Program-made: the position numbers and the translations under genes | Notes under the pieces: generated by a model | Told to the model about the DNA's origin: nothing | Seen by the model: only the letters and a program-made list of their open reading frames with translations | The model's database searches: none | Shown here: positions 25,781-34,026 of the stretch, in pieces | Numbering within the stretch: position 1 is the stretch's first letter | How the letters are laid out: every line of letters starts with the position of its first letter | Assembly: GCA_052379645.1 (NCBI GenBank) | Contig: JBQSYU010000007.1 | Length of the DNA: 64,000 nucleotides | From: Arthrobacter_H sp030452125 | GTDB taxonomy: Bacteria > Actinomycetota > Actinomycetes > Actinomycetales > Micrococcaceae | Strand: one strand, 5' to 3'

Positions 25781-27043
25781 ATGCCCAGCACATCCACGGT
25801 TTTCACGAATGCCCAGGTCTTCGACGGGGTGGCCTTCCTTCCGGAGCCGGCAGACGTCGTCTTCGTGGACGGCCGCGTGGCAGCTGTCGGCCCCGGCGCC
25901 GGGGATGCGGCCCCACATGCCTCGGCCACCGTCATCGACTGCACGGGCAAGACGGTGCTGCCCGGGATGATCGACCTGCACATCCATGTCACCTCCTCGA
26001 ACCCGGGTTCGTTGCACGCCGTTGCCGAGCCGTTCTCACTGCAGTTCTACGAGTCGGTGCACAACCTCGAGGCCACGTTGCGGGCGGGGATCACGTCGGC
26101 CCGCGATGCCGGTGGTGCCGACCTGGGCGCCCAGGTAGCCCAGGCTTCCGGGCTCATCCAGGGGCCCCGCCTGCGTCTGGCGATTTCGATCATGTCCCAG
26201 ACCGGCGGACACGGGGATTTCTGGCTGCCTTCGGGGGTCTCGGCCCCCGCCCTCGGTCCACACCCCGGACGGCCCAGCGGGGTGGCCGACGGGGTCGAAG
26301 AAGTGCGCAAAACGGTGCGCACGATGCTGCGCGCCGGGGCCGACCAGATCAAGATCTGCTCCACCGGCGGGGTCCTCTCCCCCGCCGACGATCCCCGCCA
26401 CTCACAGTTCAGCCCCGAAGAGATCCGGGTCGTCGTCGACGAAGCCGAAGCCCAGGGCAAGTACGTCATGTCCCATGCCCAGGGCACCGCTGGAATCTGC
26501 AATGCCCTCGATGCCGGCGTGCGGACCATCGAACACGGCATCTATCTCGACGACGAGACCATCCAGGTCTTCCTGGACCGGGGCGCCTACCTGGTGCCCA
26601 CGCTGGCCGCCCCGGCAGCGGTCATCAGGAAGGCCGAGGCCGGAAACAGTGGCCTACCGCAAACCGTGATCGACAAGGCCTACCGGGTCCACGAAGACCA
26701 CCGGGGCTCGGTCGCCCGGGCCATTGCGGCCGGAGTAAAGATCGGCATGGGCACCGATTCGGGGGTCGGTATCCATGGCGAGAACCTCGAGGAGCTGGCC
26801 CTGCTGGCCGACGCCGGGATGTCACTGCAACAGGTGTTGGCTTCCACCACCTCGGTGGCGGGGGAACTGATCACCCCTGAGCACTCGGTGGGTCGGCTGG
26901 CCGAAGGCTATCTGGCCGACGCCGTCGTCCTGAACGGGAAACTGGAATCCACCGACCAGCTCGCGGATCTGCACTCCATGATCGAGCGGGTCTTCCAGGA
27001 CGGCGTCGAGCAGTTCGGCCCGGAATCCCGGCCCCGGAACTGA
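25781..27043 (+). CDS. metal-dependent amidohydrolase (imidazolonepropionase/Xaa-Pro dipeptidase-like)
   Basis: A 420-residue amidohydrolase. The ATG at 25781 has a perfect GGAGG five bases upstream. Metal-centre residues are visible: DLHIHV (HxH), the Lys in DQIKICSTGG, the His in MSHAQGTAG and EHGIYLDDE, and the Asp in GMGTDSGVG. This pattern matches the prolidase-like group of the superfamily, which hydrolyses dipeptides or small amides. It stands alone and its substrate is unknown. Confidence 0.85.
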   Translation: MPSTSTVFTNAQVFDGVAFLPEPADVVFVDGRVAAVGPGAGDAAPHASATVIDCTGKTVLPGMIDLHIHVTSSNPGSLHAVAEPFSLQFYESVHNLEATLRAGITSARDAGGADLGAQVAQASGLIQGPRLRLAISIMSQTGGHGDFWLPSGVSAPALGPHPGRPSGVADGVEEVRKTVRTMLRAGADQIKICSTGGVLSPADDPRHSQFSPEEIRVVVDEAEAQGKYVMSHAQGTAGICNALDAGVRTIEHGIYLDDETIQVFLDRGAYLVPTLAAPAAVIRKAEAGNSGLPQTVIDKAYRVHEDHRGSVARAIAAGVKIGMGTDSGVGIHGENLEELALLADAGMSLQQVLASTTSVAGELITPEHSVGRLAEGYLADAVVLNGKLESTDQLADLHSMIERVFQDGVEQFGPESRPRN

Positions 27044-27178
27044 TGTCGCTGCGGTGCAGCGCGTGGCATGCTGATCACATGAAACGTGCCGCGTCGATCC
27101 TCCGGCACAGCCACCACCGACAGCGCCGCGGACCGGTTCCCCGAGGACGTCTCCACGGTCACCGTTCAAGGACGCGAC

Positions 27179-28165
27179 CTAGAGAACGGTTACGGGGGCT
27201 CGACCCTGGAGGTCAGCCTCGGGAACTGAGGGGCGGGTGCGCTGGACCTTGCGTGCTGTCGCCAGTCTGGCCAGGACCAGGACGGTGACGACGGTGACGG
27301 CCACCGAGAGGAGCAGATCCAGGAGGCCGACATCATCGGCGTTGGCGTCGGCGACCCCGAAGGCGACGAAGGCGAAGATGCTGGCATTGGTGACGATATG
27401 CAGGGCGATCGCCGCCTCCAGTCCCCCGGTACGCCAGCTCAACCAGCCGGCGGCGATCGCGAAAACGGCGATGTCGAGCTGACCCAGCAGCTCGTAGTCG
27501 TGGCCGAGCACGAACAGCGGCACCGGCAGCAGGATCGCGAAGGCCGGATGCCGTAACCAGCCACCAAGGGTCTGCATCAGATAGCCGCGGAAGACGTACT
27601 CCTCGGCAGCTGCCTGAAACGGGACCACCAGCAAGGCGGCAGCCAAGACGGCCAGGGTCCTGCCGCCGTCGTACATGAATTCCCCGCCCTCTTCGGTGCC
27701 GGGCAGGAACTGTGCCACCAGTTGGGCGATGACGTTGATCCCCAGCGCGGCGCCCAGACACCAGAGCAGCCAGGTCCAGCGCAGTCGCCCGGTGACCGAG
27801 GAGAGCAGACCGACGGGCCGTGTGCCCACGATCAGCGTGGCCAGCCAGAGGGCCGGAATCATCAAGGCCAAGGAGACGAGCAGGGGGATCAAGACGAAGG
27901 GGTCGTTCATGTCCGGGACTCCGGAGCCCAGCAACACTCCGTCGATGATGCGTTCGAATCCGGGGCTCAGCAGCCCGACGATGACGACAGCCAAGAAGGC
28001 GGCGATCATGAAGCCCACATAGAGGCCGACCCCGATCAGCCCGACCAGCAGCGGCTTCCACCACCGGTATCCGGCCCCGTCGCGGGCCAACCGGTGGTAA
28101 GACATGGGCGAGGCGTCGCCGGTCTCGGTAGTCGGCGATGGCTGAGGTGTGTTGGTGCTCGTCAT
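27179..28165 (-). CDS. CPBP-family intramembrane glutamic protease
   Basis: A 328-residue membrane protein with about eight helices and the CPBP (Rce1-like) motifs EEYVFRGYLMQ (Glu-Glu...Arg), VLGHDYE and HIVTNAS. The start at 28165 (MTSTNTPQPSP) has AAAGGA seven bases upstream and is preferred over the frame from 28183. These proteases act in the membrane, often on bacteriocin or signalling peptides, but nothing nearby looks like a substrate. It is divergent from the histidine kinase gene. Confidence 0.85.
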   Translation of the reverse strand: MTSTNTPQPSPTTETGDASPMSYHRLARDGAGYRWWKPLLVGLIGVGLYVGFMIAAFLAVVIVGLLSPGFERIIDGVLLGSGVPDMNDPFVLIPLLVSLALMIPALWLATLIVGTRPVGLLSSVTGRLRWTWLLWCLGAALGINVIAQLVAQFLPGTEEGGEFMYDGGRTLAVLAAALLVVPFQAAAEEYVFRGYLMQTLGGWLRHPAFAILLPVPLFVLGHDYELLGQLDIAVFAIAAGWLSWRTGGLEAAIALHIVTNASIFAFVAFGVADANADDVGLLDLLLSVAVTVVTVLVLARLATARKVQRTRPSVPEADLQGRAPVTVL

Positions 28166-28298
28166 GAACCCATCCTTTCCCATATCCCGCCGTCACCGCA
28201 TCGACCGTCGGAACGAAAAATATCGGGCCTAAAGGATGAGTGCCAAACCGACCGTGGGGAGGATGTCTGCGCAGTACCGGCTGGATAGGGTTGAGCCT

Positions 28299-29564
28299 AT
28301 GACCACCGCCGAACTTTCTGTCCCACCGCAGTCCCGCCTCCGCCGGGCCTGGAGCGGTACCTGGCGTCTGGTGGTCGCCGTGCTGCTCGGGATCGTCGCC
28401 TTCGCCGTCGTCTATGCCCCGGTCTTCGAACTGGACCCCTCAGGGCCTGCCGGGGAAACCTTCGGTGTGCTGATCTTTGTGGACCTGGTCTTGGGGCTCC
28501 TCTGCTTCCTCCTGTATCCCTTCAGGCATCGGGCACCGCGCACCCTCACCATCCTGCTCGTGGTTTTCGCCTCGTTCTCCACCCTGGGCTCGGCCGCCGC
28601 GATGCTGGCTCTCGTCTCCTTGGCCACCCGGCGCCGCTGGGCGGAAATCATCATCGTCTCGGTGCTGTTCATGGGCGCCTCGTTTCTTGTGGAAACCAGC
28701 ATGCCCCTGCTGCCCGGGGAGGAACCCCTGGAGCCCTGGTGGCTTGTCGTCCTTTTCGTCGTCATCTTCACCGCCGTCCTGGTCCTGACCGGGATGTATA
28801 TCGGTGGGCGCCGACAGTTACGGGCCGCTCTGGAGGCTGAGTTGGCCAGCAACCGGCGCAGCCAAGACGCCCAGTTGGAGCAGGCCCGGGCCAACGAACG
28901 CACCCGCATTGCCCGGGAAATGCACGACGTACTGGCCCACCGGCTCTCCCTGGTGGCCCTGCATGCCGGCGCTCTGGAATACCGTACGGACCTACCGGCC
29001 GAACAAGTCAGCGAGGCCGCCGGGGTGATTCGCGCCAACGCCCATCTGGCCGTCAGCGAACTCCGCGAGGTCCTGGGTGTCCTGCGTGATCCGGCGACCG
29101 TCTCAAACGAACCAAACTCCACGACTCCCCCGCCCACGCTCGGACGCCTCGAGGCCCTGCTCGCCGAAAACCGCGAGGCCGGAACCCCCACCGTCCTGGA
29201 GGGGAACCCGCCCGGAGCCACCGAACTGGAGGCACTGGATGAAACGAGCAGCCGGACCGTGTTCCGGGTCCTGCAGGAGGGGCTGACCAATGCCCGCAAG
29301 CACGCCCCAGCGCAGACCGTCTACGTGCGGTTGGCCGGTAACCCGGGTGGACGGCTCACGGTGTCGCTGCGCAATGGCCTCACCGACAGGACCCGTGCGC
29401 TAGTGCCAGACGTCAAAGCCACTGGCCCCAACGCTGCCCCGGCCTCGGGCATGGGACTGACCGGACTCTCGGAACGCGTCAGATTGGCCGGTGGATCGCT
29501 GAGCGCCGCGGACGACGGCGAGGGTCACTTCGTCGTGGAGGCTTGGGTCCCATGGAACCGGTAG
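28299..29564 (+). CDS. sensor histidine kinase, NarL-system type (HisKA_3)
   Basis: A 421-residue kinase. Five or six membrane helices fill residues 20-165, with little extracellular sequence, suggesting membrane-stress or intramembrane sensing. A coiled-coil linker follows. The HisKA_3 box REMHDVLAHRLSLVALHAG carries the phospho-His at about 210. A HATPase domain includes QEGLTNARKHAP and GMGLTGLSERVRLAGG. The start at 28299 is chosen over the longer frame from 28236. It overlaps the response regulator gene by 13 bases. Confidence 0.88.
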   Translation: MTTAELSVPPQSRLRRAWSGTWRLVVAVLLGIVAFAVVYAPVFELDPSGPAGETFGVLIFVDLVLGLLCFLLYPFRHRAPRTLTILLVVFASFSTLGSAAAMLALVSLATRRRWAEIIIVSVLFMGASFLVETSMPLLPGEEPLEPWWLVVLFVVIFTAVLVLTGMYIGGRRQLRAALEAELASNRRSQDAQLEQARANERTRIAREMHDVLAHRLSLVALHAGALEYRTDLPAEQVSEAAGVIRANAHLAVSELREVLGVLRDPATVSNEPNSTTPPPTLGRLEALLAENREAGTPTVLEGNPPGATELEALDETSSRTVFRVLQEGLTNARKHAPAQTVYVRLAGNPGGRLTVSLRNGLTDRTRALVPDVKATGPNAAPASGMGLTGLSERVRLAGGSLSAADDGEGHFVVEAWVPWNR

Positions 29565-30232
29565 ATACGAGCATCAAGGTGGTGCTGGTCGATGACGAGA
29601 ACCTGGTGCGGGCCGGGCTACGGCTGATCCTGAACGGGGATCCGCTGATCGAGATCGTCGGCGAAGCCGGCGATGGTGTTGCGGCATTGGACGTGATCCG
29701 CGATGCCCGGCCCGACGTCGTCCTCATGGATGTGCGCATGCCGACCATGGACGGGCTGGCGGCGACCCGGGAACTGCTCGCCCGGGACCCCGAGCTGAAG
29801 ATCCTGGTGTTGACGACCTTCGACACCGACGACCTGGTGTTGCAGGCTCTGGAGCTCGGTGCCAGTGGCTTCCTCCTCAAGGACACCCCGCCGGCCCGCC
29901 TGGTCGAAGCGGTGCATCACGTTGCCGGCGGCGGGTCCATGCTCTCCCCCGCGGCCATCGGACATCTGGTCACCGCGGCCACCGCCCACCGGGGCCAGGC
30001 ACAAGCCGATACCGAAGCCACCCGCAAGATGGCCCTGCTCACCGAGCGTGAACGAGGCATCGCGACGGCTGTGGCCCGGGGGCTCTCCAATGCCGAGATC
30101 GCCGAGCACCTCCACATCAGCATCACCACGGTGAAAACCCATGTGGGGCGGGTGCTGGATAAGCTCGGCGCCGAGAACCGGGTGCAGATCGCCCTGCTGG
30201 TTCACGACGCCGGCCGGGGCCTCAGCTCCTAG
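29552..30232 (+). CDS. LuxR/NarL-family response regulator
   Basis: A 226-residue regulator. The receiver domain has the acidic pair DDEN near 14, the phospho-acceptor D60 (VVLMDVRMP) and a conserved Lys in FLLKDTPP. The LuxR HTH is at about 165-222 (LTERERGIATAVARGLSNAEIAEHLHISITTVKTHVGRVLDKL). The ATG at 29552 lies inside the kinase gene and has GGAGG ten bases upstream. It is the cognate partner of the kinase. The target genes may include the divergent CPBP gene. Confidence 0.9.
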   Translation: MEPVDTSIKVVLVDDENLVRAGLRLILNGDPLIEIVGEAGDGVAALDVIRDARPDVVLMDVRMPTMDGLAATRELLARDPELKILVLTTFDTDDLVLQALELGASGFLLKDTPPARLVEAVHHVAGGGSMLSPAAIGHLVTAATAHRGQAQADTEATRKMALLTERERGIATAVARGLSNAEIAEHLHISITTVKTHVGRVLDKLGAENRVQIALLVHDAGRGLSS

Positions 30233-30236
30233 CTTC

Positions 30237-30257
30237 GCCCGCAGTGACGGTGCGGGC
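30237..30257. terminator. possible bidirectional hairpin between convergent genes
   Basis: GCCCGCA and TGCGGGC form perfect 7-base arms around a 7-base loop. The hairpin lies just after the response-regulator stop and before the 3' end of the convergent flavoprotein gene. There is no T run, so this is at best a weak or factor-assisted terminator. Confidence 0.35.
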
Positions 30258-30263
30258 TACCGC

Positions 30264-31544
30264 TCAGCCGGAACACACACCGGTGGATGCCAGTTCCAGT
30301 TCCACCGCATCTGCGGCGCACCGGTCCCCGGATAGCGCGGCGGCCACGGAGCGGACCTGTTCGTAGCCGGTGGCCAGCAGGAACGTCGGTGCCCGGCCGT
30401 AGCTCTTGGCCCCGACCAGGTAGAACCCGGATTCGGGGTGGGCCAGCACGGACTCCCCGTGGGCCGGGACGGTGCCACAGCTGTGGAACTCGGGATCAAT
30501 CAGCGAACCCAGTGCCCGGGGTGCCTCGACCGCTGGATCCAGGTCCAGGCGCAGTTCGGCCAGCGGCCGCAGATCGGGCCGGAAGCCGGTGGCCGGAACC
30601 AGCGCGTCGACGATGAGTTCCCGTTCGTCGGCTGTCAGGACGCTCAACCGTTCCCCGGAAACCAGCCGGGTGATCGAGAAGTTCTCTTCGATGGTGACGT
30701 CGCCGGATTCGACCAGTCGGCGCAGGCTGGCCCCGAGTTGTCCGCGGGCCGGGAGCTGGTCTGCGGCTCCGCCGCCGTAGAGCCTGACCGGGTCGGCGGT
30801 GCCGCGCAGTCCCCACAGGATGCGGGTTTCGGGGTGGCGTTGGCGCAGCCGGCCCAGGCTGATCAGGGTGTTTGCTGCCGAATGTCCGGCACCGAGGACC
30901 ATGACGGTTTTGCCCGCCAGCCGGTCTTGGTCCTCGCCGAGTGGGTCAGGTAGTGGGGAGGTGATGAACCCGCACCTGCGGGCTTCGGCCTCGCCGAGGG
31001 CTTCGAGCCCCGAACGTCCCACGGGGTTCGGGGTCCCCCAGGTTCCTGAGGCGTCCAGGACGGCCCGGCCCAGGATCTCGGTCTCCCCGCCGGGTGTGGC
31101 GACCCGGATCAGGAACGCGGTGGCTTCGCGGCCTGCGGTCCGGGTGCGGTCGAGACCTTTTCCGTCGTCGTGGACGCGGGAGACGTGGGTGACGCGGTGG
31201 TTATACCGGATGCGGGGCGCCAGTTCGGGGTGTTCGGCCAGTGGCACCAGGTACTCGGAGACGAGTTCGGCACCGGTGGGCAGGTGGGCTGCGCGAGGTG
31301 TCTGCCAGTCGGCGGCGTAGCCGGGGGCCGGGGTTTCCAGGAGCCGGCGGGCTGCCGGGTCAATATTGTAGCGCCAGGTGGAGAACAGTTTGATATGCCC
31401 CCAGTTGCTGATGGCCGCTCCCGGGGTGGCACCGGCTTCGAGCACCAGCACCTCCTGGTCTCGTTCGCGCAGCTGGGCGGCGGCGGCCAGGCCGATGGGT
31501 CCTGCACCGATGATGATCACCGGCAGGGTGTTTTCACGATCCAT
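30264..31544 (-). CDS. FAD/NAD(P)-binding flavoprotein of arsenic cluster (ArsO-like)
   Basis: A 426-residue flavoprotein with an N-terminal FAD motif IIIGAGPIGLAAAAQL (about 9-24) and a second dinucleotide motif VMVLGAGHSAANTLISLGRL near 215. This layout belongs to class B flavin monooxygenases and thioredoxin-reductase-like proteins. Its first codons overlap the 3' end of arsC by 11 bases, so it is the last gene of the acr3-arsC operon. Such flavoproteins recur in actinobacterial ars operons (ArsO), but their reaction is unclear. Confidence 0.8.
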   Translation of the reverse strand: MDRENTLPVIIIGAGPIGLAAAAQLRERDQEVLVLEAGATPGAAISNWGHIKLFSTWRYNIDPAARRLLETPAPGYAADWQTPRAAHLPTGAELVSEYLVPLAEHPELAPRIRYNHRVTHVSRVHDDGKGLDRTRTAGREATAFLIRVATPGGETEILGRAVLDASGTWGTPNPVGRSGLEALGEAEARRCGFITSPLPDPLGEDQDRLAGKTVMVLGAGHSAANTLISLGRLRQRHPETRILWGLRGTADPVRLYGGGAADQLPARGQLGASLRRLVESGDVTIEENFSITRLVSGERLSVLTADERELIVDALVPATGFRPDLRPLAELRLDLDPAVEAPRALGSLIDPEFHSCGTVPAHGESVLAHPESGFYLVGAKSYGRAPTFLLATGYEQVRSVAAALSGDRCAADAVELELASTGVCSG

Positions 31545-31998
31545 GCTGTGTTCCTCCTGCTTGCTGTTGCGTTCTTTCCAACGGTTCGACCCCCGGCAGC
31601 AGCTCGGCGATCAACGTCTGGACCCGGGAGTGGATGTCATCGCGGATGGGCCGCACGGCGTCCACTCCTTGTCCTGCAGGATCGGCGAGCTGCCAATCCT
31701 CGTAGCGTTTGCCGGGGAAGATGGGGCAGGCGTCGCCGCAGCCCATCGTGATGACGACGTCGGATTCCTGAACTGTCTCAGTCGTCAGGACCTTGGGCTG
31801 TTGGGTGGAGATGTCGATGCCGATTTCGGCCATCGCCCTCACCGCTGCCGGGTTGACGCTCTCGGCGGGTTGGGAGCCTGCCGAACGGACCTCGATGCGG
31901 CCTGCGGCCAGCTGCTGCAGGAAGCCGGCGGCCATCTGGGAGCGTCCGGCGTTGTGGACGCAGACGAACAGGACGGAGGGGATGTGAGTCTGGCTCAT
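31534..31998 (-). CDS. arsC: arsenate reductase, low-molecular-weight phosphatase type
   Basis: A 154-residue enzyme that reduces arsenate to arsenite. The phosphatase-like loop CVHNAGR is at 13-19, followed by SQMAAGFLQQLA. Further cysteines lie in TMGCGDACPIFPG, and LADPAG supplies the general-acid Asp. These features match the thioredoxin- or mycothiol-linked ArsC family. The start at 31998 overlaps the acr3 stop (ATGA), so expression is coupled. A longer frame to 32046 lies inside acr3 and is rejected. Confidence 0.92.
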   Translation of the reverse strand: MSQTHIPSVLFVCVHNAGRSQMAAGFLQQLAAGRIEVRSAGSQPAESVNPAAVRAMAEIGIDISTQQPKVLTTETVQESDVVITMGCGDACPIFPGKRYEDWQLADPAGQGVDAVRPIRDDIHSRVQTLIAELLPGVEPLERTQQQAGGTQHGS

Positions 31999-33086
31999 GC
32001 GCTGACCTTTCGTGGGGTACCGGTGGTGAAGAATTTGCGGGACCACAAGGCCACATAGACCAGCCCCACCAGAACCGGCACCTCGATCAGGGGCCCGACG
32101 ACTCCTGCCAGTGCTTGACCGCTGGTGACCCCGAAGGTGGCGATGGCGACCGCGATGGCCAGTTCGAAATTGTTTCCCGACGCGGTGAAGGCCAGCGTGG
32201 TGGTGCGTTCATACCCCATGCCCAGACCACGCCCGATGAGCATCCCGGCGCCGAAGACGACGGTGAAGTAGATGAACAGCGGTATCGCGATGCGGACGAC
32301 GTCCAGGGGTTGGCCGATGATCGTATCCCCCTGGAGGGCGAAGAGCACGACGATGGTGAACAACAGGCCGTAGAGGGCGAAGGGACCGATCTTCGGCAGG
32401 AAGGTGCCCTCATACCAGTCGCGGCCCTTGGCTCGTTCACCGAAGGTCCGGGTCAGGAATCCTGCCACCAGCGGGATGCCCAGGAACACCAGGACGGAGA
32501 GGGTGATCGTCCAGACGGAGAAGCCCGCGCTGGTGGTCGGCAGGCCGAGCCAGCCGGGTAGGACCTGGAGGTAGAACCAGCCCAGCGCGCCGAAGGCGAC
32601 AACCTGGAACACCGAGTTGATGGCCACCAGGACGGCGGCGGCTTCACCGTCTCCGCAGGCCAGGTCGTTCCAGATCAGGACCATGGCAATGCAGCGGGCC
32701 AATCCCACAATGATCAGCCCGGTGCGGTATTCGGGCAGATCGGACAGGAAGATCCAGGCCAGGGCGAACATGAAGGCCGGGGCCAACAGCCAGTTCACGA
32801 CCAGGGAGGTGACCATCAACTTCCTGTCGCCGATGACCCTCCCGGTTTCGTTATAGCGGACCTTGGCCAGGACCGGATACATCATCACCAACAGTCCGAT
32901 GGCGATGGGCAGGGAGACCCCGGCGACCTGCAGGGAATCCAGCGCTTCCCCCAATCCGGGGATCACCCGTCCCAGTCCGAGCCCGACGGCCATGGCCGCG
33001 AGGATCCAGACGGCAAGGTACCGGTCCAGGGTGGAGAGCTTCTTCGTGACGTGTCCGGTGTCGGCGGGCACGGCGGTGCTGTTCAT
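31995..33086 (-). CDS. acr3: ACR3-family arsenite efflux permease
   Basis: A 363-residue transporter with about ten helices. It contains the conserved ACR3 Cys in IIVGLARCIAMVLIWNDLACGDGEAAAVLVA and the late motif ASGNNFELAIAVAIATFG. It exports As(III) produced by ArsC. The start at 33086 (MNSTAVPADTG) is chosen because GGGAG lies upstream; the longer frame runs into the operator region. It is the first gene of the acr3-arsC-flavoprotein operon, divergent from arsR. Confidence 0.92.
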   Translation of the reverse strand: MNSTAVPADTGHVTKKLSTLDRYLAVWILAAMAVGLGLGRVIPGLGEALDSLQVAGVSLPIAIGLLVMMYPVLAKVRYNETGRVIGDRKLMVTSLVVNWLLAPAFMFALAWIFLSDLPEYRTGLIIVGLARCIAMVLIWNDLACGDGEAAAVLVAINSVFQVVAFGALGWFYLQVLPGWLGLPTTSAGFSVWTITLSVLVFLGIPLVAGFLTRTFGERAKGRDWYEGTFLPKIGPFALYGLLFTIVVLFALQGDTIIGQPLDVVRIAIPLFIYFTVVFGAGMLIGRGLGMGYERTTTLAFTASGNNFELAIAVAIATFGVTSGQALAGVVGPLIEVPVLVGLVYVALWSRKFFTTGTPRKVSA

Positions 33087-33104
33087 AGTGTGGGACTCCC
33101 AGGG

Positions 33105-33152
33105 TATATATCGACGAACATCGATGTGTCGAGTATGGTGGTCGATATCGAC
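33105..33152. promoter_or_regulatory. ArsR operator region between acr3 and arsR
   Basis: Two palindromes lie in the short divergent gap: ACATCGATGT (33118-33127) within a TCGAC...GTCGA frame (33111-33132), and GTCGATATCGAC (33141-33152, perfect 12 bases). The repeated ATCGA core suggests ArsR dimers bind both, shutting off both promoters until As(III) binds. Confidence 0.6.
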
Positions 33153-33197
33153 AGATGTCAATCTCCCGATCGGGAGCGCCAGAAAGCAGGGCAGCTC

Positions 33198-33584
33198 ATG
33201 TCCACGTCAGCCACCGGCCAGGTCCCAAGGGGCGCCGGCCCGGCATCCACTGCCACGAAACCGGCACCGGGGTGCGCATCCTCCCCCGCCCGTATTCCAC
33301 TGGAGATCGAGGAAGCCGAAGCGCTGTCCGCCTCGTTCAAGGCGCTCGCCGATCCGAGCCGGCTACGGATCCTGTCCATCGTGGCTGCCGACACCAACGC
33401 CGAGACCTGTGTCTGCGATCTGTCCGAGCCGCTGCAGTTGGGCCAACCCACGGTCTCCCACCATCTGAAGATCCTGGTCGACGCCGGCTTCCTCCACCGT
33501 GAGAAGCGCGGGGTCTGGGCCTACTACTCCCTGGTCCCCGGGGCCTTGGATCACGTGGCGGAGACCTTGGCCGCGGGGCTCTAA
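33198..33584 (+). CDS. arsR: ArsR-family As(III)-responsive repressor
   Basis: A 128-residue repressor. Its winged helix (about 45-110) carries the metal motif ETCVCDL (C71, C73), and a further Cys (C26) in the N-terminal extension could be a third ligand. The recognition helix is QPTVSHHLKILVDAGFL. The ATG at 33198 follows an AGCAGGG-like ribosome site; an earlier in-frame start at 33051 would lie inside acr3 and is unlikely. It is divergent from acr3-arsC, which it should control together with itself. Confidence 0.9.
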   Translation: MSTSATGQVPRGAGPASTATKPAPGCASSPARIPLEIEEAEALSASFKALADPSRLRILSIVAADTNAETCVCDLSEPLQLGQPTVSHHLKILVDAGFLHREKRGVWAYYSLVPGALDHVAETLAAGL

Positions 33585-33624
33585 CCGCTTCATTCGTTTT
33601 CACGCATCCGCGTAGGCTCAGCAC

Positions 33625-34020
33625 ATGATGACTCCCCGGCTGCAGTCCCTCATCGAAACCTTCGATGCCATCCCCCACCCCGACTGGGTCACCATCGTCC
33701 TGACTTCCTGCCTGAAGCGGTTGGGTTCCGGCGGCCCGACCGCGTGGGAATGCGTCGAGGTGTTCGACGCTTGGGTGGACAAGGGCGCGATGTTCATCGT
33801 CTACACCTCCCCCTGGGGACCCACTGTCGGGCTAATGCGCGGTGCAGAGGATCCGGACTGTGAGGATCCCGTCGAGCAGGGTCAAAACATTGCAGATGTC
33901 GACGTCGCCGAGCCGTTGGGGACCTACATCGACCGTTTGACTTTCGACGCGAATGGACTGGGCTGGTGGGGCGATCCGCTGGTGGGAACCGTATTGGAAA
34001 ATGGGAGCGCCTTTTTCTAA
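33625..34020 (+). CDS. small hypothetical protein
   Basis: A 131-residue soluble acidic protein of unknown function, with a fold suggested by the regular Trp and Gly spacing (HPDWVTIVLTSCLKRLG, GLGWWGDPLVGTVL). It has no signal peptide or known motif. It lies 40 bases after arsR on the same strand and could be read through from its promoter, and its 3' end nearly meets the convergent dehydrogenase gene. I cannot name a family. Confidence 0.55.
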   Translation: MMTPRLQSLIETFDAIPHPDWVTIVLTSCLKRLGSGGPTAWECVEVFDAWVDKGAMFIVYTSPWGPTVGLMRGAEDPDCEDPVEQGQNIADVDVAEPLGTYIDRLTFDANGLGWWGDPLVGTVLENGSAFF

Positions 34021-34026
34021 CGGCGT

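Noticed and set aside
33051..33197. Upstream in-frame extension of arsR
   Set aside because: It runs through the operator region and into the divergent acr3 gene, and the family N-terminus fits the ATG at 33198.
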